Assembly: GCF_000499385.1 (NCBI RefSeq)
Contig: NW_013654776.1
Coordinates: 1-13,367 of the forward strand
DNA length: 13,367 bases
Direction of reading: 5' to 3'
Source: Eimeria necatrix
Lineage: Eukaryota > Apicomplexa > Conoidasida > Eucoccidiorida > Eimeriidae
The position numbers and the translations under genes were made by a program. The notes under the pieces were generated by a model, which worked only from the letters and a program-made list of their open reading frames with translations, did no database searches and was not told the DNA's origin. Shown piece after piece: positions 1-12,451 of the stretch; the stretch's first letter is position 1, and each line of letters begins with the position of its first letter.

Positions 1-112
1 GTGGGGTTTGGGCTCTGGGGCTCGGGGCTTGGGGCTAGGGTTTAGGGTTTGGGGCTAGGGTTTGGGTTAGGGTTTAGGGTTTAGGGTTTGGGGCTAGGGT
101 TTAGGGTTTGGC
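1..112 (+). repeat. Degenerate telomere-like repeat tract
   Basis: The tract is made of TTTAGGG-type units mixed with variants such as TTTGGGG, CTAGGG and CTTGGGG. It is more degenerate than the three internal arrays near 5980, 10996 and 12597. The G-rich strand is the plus strand. TTTAGGG is the apicomplexan and plant telomere unit, and internal copies are a known trait of Eimeria chromosomes. The degeneracy and the unique sequence to the right favour an internal tract, but the left edge of the window prevents a decision between an internal tract and a chromosome end. Confidence 0.85.
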
Positions 113-296
113 CCACGGGTGGGGACGCAGGGGCAAAAGGTGCCATCGGGCGCGCAAGGCGGGGGCCCCTGCGGGTAGTTGGCCATGGCTGGGAGGGGCC
201 CCTGCAGCCCCTGGGGCGCTGGGGCGCTGCGGGAAGGGGAATTTTGAAAGATTTGGAAGCAACTGAAGAGCTGAGGGCCCCCGATTGAGCTGCTGC

Positions 297-333
<37 letters not shown>

Positions 334-684
334 AGGGGGGGAGAAGGGAGGGAGGAAAGCCCGAAAGCTGCGGCCAAACGCCGCAAGAACAGCTGCTGCG
401 GGCCGGGCTCCGCGGACACAGGCGGCGGCCAGCGCTCGACTGAGACTATTTGCCCGAGTTCCTCGACTCCTTGCCCCTTTAATAATTCACAAATGCGGAA
501 ATTTGGCGAAGTCGGAGGCCGATTCAATGGAGGCGCCGCGGGAAAGCCGGAAACGCCGCATGTGTGCGCGTGGCATGGACCACCAGGCCCACACCAGTCC
601 GCAGCGCCGCCGCCCCGCAGCTCCGCTGAAGCAGCCGCAAACTCCCGAAAATATAATTAATAATTCTTGCTTTTTACATTTTTA
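113..684. other. GC-rich stretch without a secure gene
   Basis: A CTG run lies at about 290-333. Two readings look partly protein-like. On the minus strand an open frame runs from 527 to 81 with an alanine run and a Pro/Arg-rich end, but its only early start is TTG. On the plus strand a short frame from ATG 493 to a stop near 657 is Gly/Pro/Ala-rich. GC-rich DNA gives long open frames by chance on both strands, so neither is called a gene. The stretch could hold the 5' end of a minus-strand gene divergent from the gene at 874. Confidence 0.3.
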
Positions 685-746
685 ATGGCGTTTTGCGGCG
701 GGGAATTCCGGCTAGAGGCCTGGGCTCGGCGCTGTGCAGGCGCTGG

Positions 747-760
747 GGTGTACGTACACC
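747..760. repeat. 14-bp palindrome, exact copy
   Basis: GGTGTACGTACACC, 114 bp before the proposed ATG at 874. If translation instead began at ATG 685, the GT inside this copy would be a possible 5' splice site, which would place it at an exon end as in two other genes of the window. Confidence 0.95.
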
Positions 761-840
761 TCGCAATGGCGAACAGCGCCGGCAACGGAATCCGCGGGAA
801 AGCGGCGCACTTCGCAGGAATTTGCGGCTTTTTTTGCGGC

Positions 841-848
841 GCATGCAT
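841..848. promoter_or_regulatory. GCATGCAT motif upstream of the first gene
   Basis: The palindromic GCATGCAT lies 26 bp before the proposed ATG at 874. TGCATGC-type motifs are recognised by ApiAP2 factors in apicomplexans and are common in coccidian promoters. A motif this short also occurs by chance, and others lie at 3331, 4102, 7646, 7766, 8110 and 8506. Confidence 0.3.
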
Positions 849-873
849 TTAATTTGCAAAATATCGAAGTACA

Positions 874-1862
874 ATGCGCGAGTGGCGGCTGTTGGCGGCG
901 ATTTTGTGCGGGTTTCCGCTGGTTTCCGGTCCGGGCCTGCGGGACGGCGCCGCCGCCGCAATTCCCATCAAGCCGAACTGCCGCTGCTGCTGCTGCCACG
1001 GAGCGCTGAGTGCTGCTGCTGCGCAGCAGCAGCAGCGGGAGGCCCGGCGAGCTGCGGAGAGGGCCGAAGGTGGGCCATTCAACTTTGCAACTTTTCCTGA
1101 GAAAGCCATTTCGGGGGCCCCCCGCAGCCAGGGCCGCGGGCAAGCTCCGGGGGGCCCGCCAGGCCCAGGACTTCACGCAGCCCCTGCAGGGGGGCCCCCC
1201 AGAGAAGATTTCTTTTCCTTCAGTGGGCGAAACTTGAATTTGAATTTTCCACTTTTTGCACAGCGAGGCCCCAGGCCCCAGTGCCCAATTCCGGGGAGGC
1301 TGAAGTCAAGGACTTGTGAGTTTTGCAGCAATTAAAAGAGTTATTAAGGAGTTATTGAAGAATTATTAAATAATTGTTAAATAATTATTAAATAATTATT
1401 AAATAATTGTTGAAAGAATTCAAAGAATTGTCGAAAGAATCAAAAAATGAAACTTCTTTTAGTTCGTTTTACTTCATTTCAAATTCAACTTCAGGCAACT
1501 GCCCGCGGAAAGGCCTCCCCAGCGTAATTCGCAGCTCGGAATTTGAATTTGAATTGAATTTGAATTGAATTTGAATTAAATTAAATTAAATTTGAATTAA
1601 ATTTGAATTAAATGAAATTAATTTTGAATTTAATTTGAATTTAAATTAATTTATTGAAGCAGAGAAGCCTGAGGCTTTGAAGGAGGCTGAAGAAGTCGCA
1701 AATGAAGTGGAGAAAACCCTAAAAGTGGGAATTTTTCGAAGTTGAATTTCAACTTTTTGCAAAATTCAAATTCGACTTTTCCAAATTAATTTCCAACAGG
1801 AAAAGGGCCCTTTGCAGCCCCCAGAAGAGGCCCCAGAAGAGGCGGAAGCCGACACGGAATGA
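874..1862 (+). CDS. Spliced gene for a small Pro/Glu-rich protein, possibly secreted
   Basis: I do not recognise this protein. Phase-consistent exons are 874-1069, 1264-1315, 1495-1523, 1660-1724 and 1800-1862, giving about 134 residues and a TGA stop at 1860-1862. Each junction has GT and AG and keeps one open frame; the 29-nt third exon is supported only because it restores the phase. An alternative donor at 1223 would lengthen exon 1 in the same frame. The N-terminus from ATG 874 has a basic start (MREWR), a hydrophobic stretch and small residues, like a signal peptide. It is followed by a Cys run, then Gln, then a charged helix (REARRAAERAE). The fourth exon encodes a highly charged helix (EALKEAEEVANEVEKTLK) and the last an acidic tail (PPEEAPEEAEADTE). 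The C-terminal half is convincing. The start is weak: ATG 685 followed by an intron over the palindrome at 747 is an alternative. The introns hold AT-rich GAATTT and TTATTAAATAA tandem repeats. Confidence 0.55.
1333..1414. repeat. TTATTAAATAA tandem repeat in an intron
   Basis: Repeated ATTATTAAATAATT units with small variations. They lie just after the 5' splice site at 1316 of the first gene. Confidence 0.8.
1540..1655. repeat. GAATTT/GAATTAAA tandem repeat in an intron
   Basis: Irregular array of GAATTT, GAATTGAATTT and GAATTAAATT units. It fills the intron between 1524 and 1659 and ends at the acceptor of the fourth exon. Confidence 0.85.
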
Positions 1863-1960
1863 GCAGCAGCAAATTGGAATTTGAATTGAACTTTTGCTGC
1901 AGAGCTTTCTTCGAAGTTTAAAAACAAAATTCCAATCTAAATTAATTGAGGCCCCTCGCC

Positions 1961-1967
1961 TGCATGC
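1961..1967. promoter_or_regulatory. TGCATGC motif upstream of the second gene
   Basis: TGCATGC lies about 65-105 bp before the two possible start codons (2032 and 2071) of the secreted cysteine-rich protein, in the short gap after the preceding gene ends at 1862. It matches the ApiAP2-type motif frequent in coccidian promoters. No other promoter element was seen. Confidence 0.3.
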
Positions 1968-2070
1968 GCTGGGGAAAATAGAGAGAAAATGCAACAAAAT
2001 AAGGGCCCTATTGTCCGGGGCTTTTCCGGAAATGCAGAAACAGAAAACGAGAAAAGAAAATTTAGTGAAA

Positions 2071-3576
2071 ATGCTTTTAATGGCATTGTTGGCTGCAGCG
2101 GGGCCTTCCCTTGCAAACAAAAGACAAACAAATGCAAAAGACGCAAATTGAGGCTTCAGCTTCGCCCTTGGCCTCCAGATCCTGGAAATGGAATTGAACG
2201 AAAGTTGCAGCTGCTGGAAAAGCAGAAAAAAGAGCCAAGTGGCGGAGTTTCGAGAGTCAATTTACTCCAATTTTCAATTATAATTGCACAAGTGAGGCTG
2301 GAAAACATTTCTGCAGTTTTTAACGCATTTAAATCTGTTTTCGGCGACGGCTGGCGAAAACGCGACTTTTCAGGTGTACGTACACCCCAAGAACCGAGGC
2401 GACTTGAAATGGAACTGCGGCGAGAGCGCAGAAGTGAAAAGGAAATTGAAATGAATTGAAGATGAAAGTTCGGGACTTTGGGAGTTTGATTGTGCATTTT
2501 CATTTTCTGTTTTCCGCAAATGCTTTAATTGTTCGAAATCGCGCGAAGTAAGCCTCGTTTCCGTCGCTTTCCACTTTCAGAACTGAACGCGGCAGCAGAA
2601 TCGACACGCTGGCGAACATCGGGCACTTCATCCCGACTTGCGATTCTCTCGTGGTGAGAAGTTCTTTTTCGGATTTTAATTTCAAAAAATAATTTATTTA
2701 TTTTTTGTTTCTCAAAAATAATTTATTTATTCTTTGTTTCCGCGCAAACAGCCCGAGTCCAGCACGTCGGCGACTGTGTGCTGGTCCTCGTGCGCGGCCG
2801 AGCCCGCGGCGGCGAGATGCAGCGGCCAGGGGGAAAGTGCGGCGTTTTTGTTTGAAATAAAACAAAACTTGAAATAAAATGCAAAATTAAATTCATTTAA
2901 ATGCTTTTAAACTTTTTTTCACACTTTTCTCCCCCGCAGGCTGGCAGCGCTCCTTCGTCGTGCGCAGCAGACCACTCAAGCAGACAGCCAGGGGAACCCA
3001 CAGTAACTGACCTTCCCCTAAAGTTGAATAAAACAATTAAATGAAAATTAAATTAAATTAACTGCAACTGAGTCACCAACAGCAGCAGCAACTGCAGCAG
3101 CAACTGCAGCAGCAAGTGCAGCAGCAAAGCAGCAGCAAAAGCAGCAGCAAAGTTGAACAGTTGTGTCGCTGAGCTGTACGTACACCCGCGCAGACTGCTC
3201 GCAGCGGGAAAGAAGGTTTTTGTGTTCTCTGTTGAGTTCGCGGAACAAAGAGTGCTCCGAAGAAGTGGCGAAAAAGGTGAATTAAAAAAAGTGGAAAGAA
3301 CGAATTAATTCCTGCTGCAGCCCGCGCGATTGCATGCGTCTGCGGTGTACGTACAGCTCAAGCCCGGCAACTGCTGCTACACCAAATGCGCGCAGCTGCA
3401 GTGCCCCTCGGGGGACTTTCGGGAGTTGGAGCCTTCGGAGGATTTAAAAGTTAGTTATTTCTTTTTTCTTTTTTTAATTCAACTTTGAAGCAGAAAAAGG
3501 CTTTTAATGCCACTTTGCTGCTGCTAAACTTCCAATTATCTGCCAATTATCCCAACAAACTACTCATCCAACGCCC

Positions 3577-3639
<63 letters not shown>

Positions 3640-3752
3640 AGTATATGGACTGCGAAGGAGGGGCTTACAGAAGAAGATGCGAAATTAGAAAAGAAGAAAA
3701 AGTTCTCGAGTTCAATCCCGTGGCGGTGCCTTTGACGCTGCCGGTGGAGTGA
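2071..3752 (+). CDS. Secreted cysteine-rich protein with a possible thrombospondin type 1-like segment
   Basis: Exons 2071-2087, 2160-2238, 2317-2375, 2581-2653, 2752-2836, 2940-3002, 3194-3276, 3357-3449 and 3642-3752 keep one frame through eight introns and end at TGA 3750-3752, giving about 220 residues. ATG 2032 would add 13, and acceptor 3320 would start exon 8 earlier and add 12. The N-terminus (MLLMAFFALGLQIL, spliced) looks like a signal peptide or anchor, followed by CSCW. The middle holds a CWSSC motif, then CSGQGESWQRSFVVRSR, then NCSQRERRFLC. This order of W-x-x-C, C-x-x-G and Arg-rich strands recalls a degenerate thrombospondin type 1 repeat, as in apicomplexan surface proteins of the SPATR kind. 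The C-terminus has NCCYTKCAQLQC and YMDCEGG and no obvious membrane segment. The third exon ends inside the 14-bp palindrome, and only this donor restores the phase to exon 4. The last acceptor directly follows a CTG run. That this is a gene is likely; the family is a guess. Confidence 0.65.
2373..2386. repeat. 14-bp palindrome, exact copy, at a 5' splice site
   Basis: The exon of the cysteine-rich gene ends CAGGT at 2375, and the intron starts GTACGTACACC within the palindrome. Read straight through, the sequence would encode VYVH, but that frame cannot be joined to the next exon at 2581. Confidence 0.9.
3078..3153 (+). repeat. Imperfect CAG/CAA repeat in an intron
   Basis: Units such as AGCAGCAGCAACTGC repeat within the intron 3003-3193 of the cysteine-rich gene. 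The sense strand carries CAG here, against the trend in most other introns of the window. Confidence 0.85.
3173..3186. repeat. 14-bp palindrome, one-mismatch copy, near a 3' splice site
   Basis: GCTGTACGTACACC lies seven bases before the GCGCAG acceptor at 3193 of the cysteine-rich gene. Confidence 0.85.
3344..3357. repeat. 14-bp palindrome variant that creates a CAG
   Basis: GGTGTACGTACAGC differs by one base from the exact palindrome, and the change produces CAG at 3354-3356. If that AG is the acceptor, the exon starts CTCAAGCCC. If the upstream CTGCAG at 3320 is used, the palindrome encodes VYVQ. Both choices keep the frame. Confidence 0.8.
3580..3641 (+). repeat. CTG run ending in a splice acceptor
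   Basis: About 20 GCT units run directly into CTGCAG, the acceptor of the last exon of the cysteine-rich gene. The run thus replaces the usual pyrimidine tract. Confidence 0.9.
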
Positions 3753-4249
3753 AATTCATTTTATTTATTATTTTTTTATTTTATTTTATTTATTTCTTTT
3801 TGTTTCTTTTTAATTTCTTTTTTATTTCTTTTCTATTTCTTCTTTATTTCTTTTTAATTTCTTTTCTATTTCTTTTTTATTTCTTTTTGTTTTTTATTTT
3901 CCCCTTTTGCTGGTCTTTATCTTCTTTCTTTTCCTCATTTGTTTCTCTTTTTGAGTTTTTTATTTTCTCTTTTTCGCTTTTTCTTTTTTGCTGCCTTTGG
4001 GTCTTTTTCTTCAAGTCCTTTTGTCTCCTCTTAAAGTGGAAAAGTTGCAAAACTATTTTGCATTTATTTGAATTCTTTTGTTGCATTTCTTCTCCAGTCT
4101 TTGCATGCAAAAAACAATTTAAGTTTCTTCTTTTTGGTTTTCTTCTTTTGTTTTTTTTCCTTTTATTTCGCTTTCAAAGGGCAACAAAACAATAAAAGAA
4201 AGCAGCAGCAGCAAAGCAGCAAAAAGAATTCCACTGCAGCAAAATGAAA

Positions 4250-4288
<39 letters not shown>

Positions 4289-4297
4289 AGCAGCAAA

Positions 4298-4372
4298 TGC
4301 AATCAAATGAATTTATTATTTGTTTGACTGCTTCCCTGCAGTCAAAACAAACAATAAATTCATTTAATTGCA
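4298..4372. repeat. Long near-perfect inverted repeat (hairpin)
   Basis: The arms 4305-4331 and 4338-4365 are reverse complements apart from one mismatch and one bulged base, with a six-base TTCCCT loop at 4332-4337. Past one mismatch, TGCAAT at 4298-4303 pairs with ATTGCA at 4367-4372. The total is about 33 paired positions in a 75-nt fold. It could be a transcript-end structure, a small-RNA precursor or a remnant of a short inverted-repeat element. Confidence 0.85.
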
Positions 4373-4473
4373 GAATTAAAAATGAATTTTATTTTAAATT
4401 AAAATTCAATTTCCAAAAAAGAATTAAAATGAAAAGACGGCGCCGCCGCTGCGGCCGGCTGCTGCGCTGCTCA

Positions 4474-4487
4474 GGTGTACGTACACC
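4474..4487. repeat. 14-bp palindrome, exact copy, intergenic
   Basis: Preceded by CTCA and followed by TCAA. The AGGT|GTACGT context equals that of the splice donor at 2376. It follows a short Arg-rich open frame from ATG 4430, so an unrecognised exon could end here. Confidence 0.9.
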
Positions 4488-4692
4488 TCAACTCTGGCCC
4501 CAGAAAGCAGTTTTTGAAAATAAAAAAAATAAATTTAAATAAATAAAAGACAAAAGTTTTGAAGAAAAGAAGAAGTAATAAAAGAATTAAAAAACAAAAG
4601 TTCAAAATAAATAAAGACAAAAGGATTAGAGAAAAGAAAAGCACAAAAAATGTTAACAACTTGAATAACAAGCGAAGAATAATTAATTAATT

Positions 4693-4763
4693 AATTCATT
4701 TCATTTTGAAAAAAATGAAATGAATTTAATTAAATAATTTATTTCATTTTCAACAAATGAAAT
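4693..4763. repeat. Two adjacent AT-rich hairpins
   Basis: The first has 15-bp perfect arms at 4693-4707 and 4712-4726 around a four-base GAAA loop. The second has 9-bp arms at 4741-4749 and 4755-4763 around a five-base loop. Both contain the ATTTCATTT/AAATGAAAT core. They lie beyond the 3' end of CCZ1 and could mark transcript ends. Confidence 0.75.
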
Positions 4764-4795
4764 GCACTTAATTATTTATTTCTGCGGAGAAGACA

Positions 4796-4842
4796 ACTGC
4801 TGCTGCTGCTGCCGCCACTGCAGCAGCAGCTGCAGCAGCAGC

Positions 4843-4873
<31 letters not shown>

Positions 4874-4990
4874 ACAGCAAAAGCAGCAGGCAGTGCTGCC
4901 GCTGCTGCAGCAGCAAAAGCAGCAGCGGTTGCCGCTGCTGCCGGCGCAGCAAAAACAGCAGCTGCCGCCGCCGCCGCCGCCGCCGCAGCT

Positions 4991-5058
<68 letters not shown>
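4796..5058. repeat. Compound CAG/CTG/CCG triplet block
   Basis: CTG and CAG runs alternate in opposite orientations (for example around 4820-4870), followed by a CCG run near 4965-4985 and about 23 CAG units to 5058. The block ends about ten bases beyond the CCZ1 stop codon. The many long open frames across it are repeat artefacts. Confidence 0.9.
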
Positions 5059-5067
5059 CAAAGGGGG

Positions 5068-10102
<5,035 letters not shown>

Positions 10103-10139
10103 TGCGGAAATGACAAAGTGCGAAAAGCAAGGAAAGAAC

Positions 10140-10960
10140 TGGCGCGGAGTTGCTGCGCGAAGTCGCTGCACACGCAGCGCAGCGACGGCGGTCCGGCAGC
10201 AACTCCGGAAACCTGAGGGAAACCGGCGCCAAACTCCCGCCGCAGAGGCCTCCGCTGCTCCCGTGTCTTCAAAAACACTTTTCAATTCAGACAATTCAAA
10301 AAAAAAGAAGAAAAGTCACAAAAATGCGCCGCCAAGTTGCGAAATCCGCGGCGCGGCGGGCGGCGGCGCTGCGGTGTATAGGCAGCTCGTTCAGAAACTC
10401 GCCGCGACTGCGCACAGCCAACTTCAGAATTTGTTTTTTTGCGCGAAGTTCGTTTGAAGTCGACGAAATGAATTATTGCAAATAAGTTCCACCGAGTTGA
10501 AAAGATCCTTTTCGAGCTCTTTCCGCGGTCGCGCAGCCACGCACTGCTGAACTGCATGTGCACTCAGCAGCAGCTGGAAAGCTGCGCGATTCTCCACTTG
10601 GCCGCCGTTCAAAGAGGAAATTTCAACTTTATTTGCAATTTAATTTCCTTTTTTTGTCAATTTTCCTTTTTTCGCCGCCTTCGCCCCGCCAGAAAGCCCG
10701 GGAGGCTCTCCGGACCCCGCGCAACAAGACACGGAAAGCTGCGCCACTCGCGATCTTCTCCGAGGGAAACTGACGATCCGCAGCTCCAAATGCAGCTCTT
10801 AAGTCCCTTTTTAATTATTAATTCATTATAACGCAAGCAGAGGCGAACTCGGGGCGGCCGCTTCGGTCTTTGCGTCTTTTTCAACTTCGTTCAACTTTGA
10901 AGTCGCCGCTTTCCCAGCCCCCTGCAGTTCTGCTTCGGAGGCCGGGGGCCCCCAGGAGGC
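10140..10960 (-). CDS. Minus-strand exon cluster: separate gene or 5' part of CCZ1
   Basis: I do not recognise this protein. In transcript order the likely coding pieces are about 10945-10826 (ASEAELQGAGKAATSKLNEV, then an acidic/Ala part that meets a stop at 10826 if unspliced), about 10800-10730 (PSEKIASGAAF), about 10600-10500 (FQLLLSAHAVQQCVAARPRK), 10407-10320 (FLNELPIHRSAAARRAADF) and 10212-10140 (VSGVAAGPPSLRCVCSDF). The last two join in phase (GTGACT donor at 10319, CTCAG acceptor at 10213) and have the GC-rich third codon positions of the other exons. The final piece has no stop and leaves one base, which is in phase with an acceptor before the Ala run of CCZ1 exon 1 near 10050. The cluster may therefore encode an N-terminal extension of CCZ1. 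Alternatively it is a small gene whose 3' end I have misread. Exon limits are approximate. Confidence 0.35.
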
Positions 10961-10995
10961 CCTCCGCTAACCACTATGCAGCGGCGGCGCAGCGC

Positions 10996-11045
10996 TAGGG
11001 TTTAGGGTTTAGGGTTTAGGGTTTAGGGTTTAGGGTTTAGGGTTT
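10996..11045 (+). repeat. Telomere-like array, about seven TTTAGGG units
   Basis: A nearly perfect array between the minus-strand exon cluster and ALG14. On the minus strand it reads CCCTAAA and lies just upstream of the first minus-strand coding piece, so it may be intronic, as in CCZ1. It also directly precedes the possible ALG14 start region. Confidence 0.95.
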
Positions 11046-11280
11046 GGCGGAGATGGCGATGAGCGCGGAGTTCGTCGTGGCGCCCTGGCCGTCTTCTCCG
11101 CTGTGGCCTCTTTTTCGGCTGCTGAAGCTGCAGCTGCTGACAGCCCCAGAGCCTTCTTTGGTGGAGCTCTGCAGCTTTTCCTTTGCTGCTGCTGCTGCTG
11201 CTGCTGCAGTGCAGCAGCTGCTGCAGCTGCAGCAGACCCCCACCCCGCTGCTCTACGGCGCGGCCCCGGGCCCTGCGGAC

Positions 11281-11313
<33 letters not shown>

Positions 11314-11433
11314 GACGCTGCTGCTGCTGCTCAGCAGGCTGCTGCTGAACTTGAAGCAGCTGCTGCTCTTCTCTTTTACTCTCCGAATTCTCCAGTGGAC
11401 TTCTCGGCGGATATTTTGGCCGCGGCTGTTTGA
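11044..11433 (+). CDS. Possible first exon region of ALG14 (unresolved)
   Basis: An open frame starts at ATG 11053 or 11059 just after the telomere-like array and reads MSAEFVVAPWPSSPLWPLF, then a hydrophobic part, Ala runs, and YSPNSPVDFSADIL before a stop at 11431. Codon third positions are GC-rich, as in the real exons. I could not join it in frame to the secure ALG14 exon. A second frame ends at the good donor GTGAGT (11478) and does join in phase to an acceptor at 11638; it contains a Leu-rich stretch (LLLNLKQLLLFSFTLRILQW) that could be the membrane anchor expected at the Alg14 N-terminus. Which frame is translated is open. Confidence 0.3.
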
Positions 11434-11447
11434 GCTGTACGTACACC
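11434..11447. repeat. 14-bp palindrome, one-mismatch copy, 5' of ALG14
   Basis: GCTGTACGTACACC, 30 bases before the GTGAGT donor at 11478. Whether it is exonic or intronic depends on the unresolved ALG14 N-terminus. Confidence 0.85.
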
Positions 11448-11504
11448 TCAGGCCTTGGGGAGCTTCGCGGGCAGCTGGTGAGTCTCTTCGTTTATTCATT
11501 TCAA

Positions 11505-11511
<7 letters not shown>

Positions 11512-11568
<57 letters not shown>

Positions 11569-11570
11569 AG
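11512..11570 (+). repeat. CTG run ending in CTGCAG
   Basis: About 19 units with one CCG change. It follows the GTGAGT donor at 11478 and ends in a potential acceptor, so it is probably intronic. Confidence 0.9.
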
Positions 11571-11601
11571 GCCGCAGCAGGCGGCCGCGTCCCACAGTTG
11601 A

Positions 11602-11615
11602 GGTGTACGTACACC
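11602..11615. repeat. 14-bp palindrome, exact copy, upstream of an ALG14 acceptor
   Basis: Lies 23 bases before the CTGCTGCAG acceptor end at 11638, followed by a pyrimidine-rich stretch. Confidence 0.9.
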
Positions 11616-11638
11616 CCGTTTCTTTGCCTCTGCTGCAG

Positions 11639-11673
11639 CAGAAGCCGAAGCGCTAGCAGACACACAGGAGAAG

Positions 11674-11709
<36 letters not shown>

Positions 11710-12027
11710 CGGACTATTCGGCTGCTGCCCGCAGCAGCAGCAGCAGAGCCAGCAGCTGCAGCGGCTGGAACAGCAAAATCAGGAGCAGCAGCAGAATCAG
11801 GAGCAGCAGCAGACACGGGAGCAGCAGCACAGTCAGCAGCAGCAGAATCAGCAGCAGCAGCAAGAACTGAGGCAGAAACACAATCAGCAGCAGCAGCAGC
11901 AGAGACTGCAGCAGCAGCAGAGACTGCAGCAGCAGCAGAGACTGCAGCAGCAGCAGAGACTGCAGCAGCAGCAGCAGAGACAGCAGCAGCAGCAAACGCA
12001 GGGGACAGTAGTGGCTTCGGCTTCAAA

Positions 12028-12061
<34 letters not shown>

Positions 12062-12145
12062 AAGTTGTGAAGACTCTGGTGGTGCTGGGCTCCGGTGAGC
12101 AGCAGAAGCAGCAGCAGTTAAGGAGTTTTAACTTCGAAAAGTTTC

Positions 12146-12179
<34 letters not shown>

Positions 12180-12420
12180 GCTGTTCTTCCTGCTACTGCT
12201 GCTGGTGCTGCTGCTATCCTTTCTGCTGCTGCTGCTGCTGCTGCTGTTCTTCCCGCTACTGCTGCTGGTGCTGCTGCTATCCTTTTTGCTGCTGCTGCTG
12301 CTGCTGTTCTTCCCGCTACTGCTGCTGGTGCCGTTCTTCCTGCTCCTGCTGCTGCTGCTGCTACTGCTGCTGCTGCTGTTCTTCCTGCTGCTGCCTCTGC
12401 TGCTGCTGTTCTTCCTGCTA

Positions 12421-12451
<31 letters not shown>

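Larger units (their letters stand above)
3753..5067. other. Intergenic region between convergent genes
   Basis: The region separates the stop of the cysteine-rich gene (3752, plus) from the stop of CCZ1 (5068, minus), so both 3' ends face it. It holds a T-rich TTTATTTCTTTTT repeat (about 3760-3900), CAG runs (about 4200-4292), a long hairpin (4298-4372), a palindrome copy (4474-4487), A-rich DNA (4500-4680), two hairpins (4693-4763) and a compound CAG/CTG/CCG block (4796-5058). A short Arg-rich frame starts at ATG 4430 (MKRRRRRCGRLLRC) and runs into the palindrome. It could be a first exon, but I found no partner exon. Confidence 0.6.

Noticed and set aside
1..112. True chromosome end
   Set aside because: Units are degenerate, and similar arrays lie inside introns elsewhere; the edge of the window cannot prove a terminus.
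2374..2433. Coding exon reading VYVHPKNRGDLKWNCGE
   Set aside because: Attractive residues, but its only donor leaves the wrong phase for the exon at 2581.
2500..2685. Minus-strand frame opposite the cysteine-rich gene
   Set aside because: Plus-strand exons there have GT/AG ends and a continuous phase; this is their shadow.
3749..4195. Phe-rich plus-strand frame
   Set aside because: Product of a TTTATTTCTTTTT repeat; the real gene ends at 3752.
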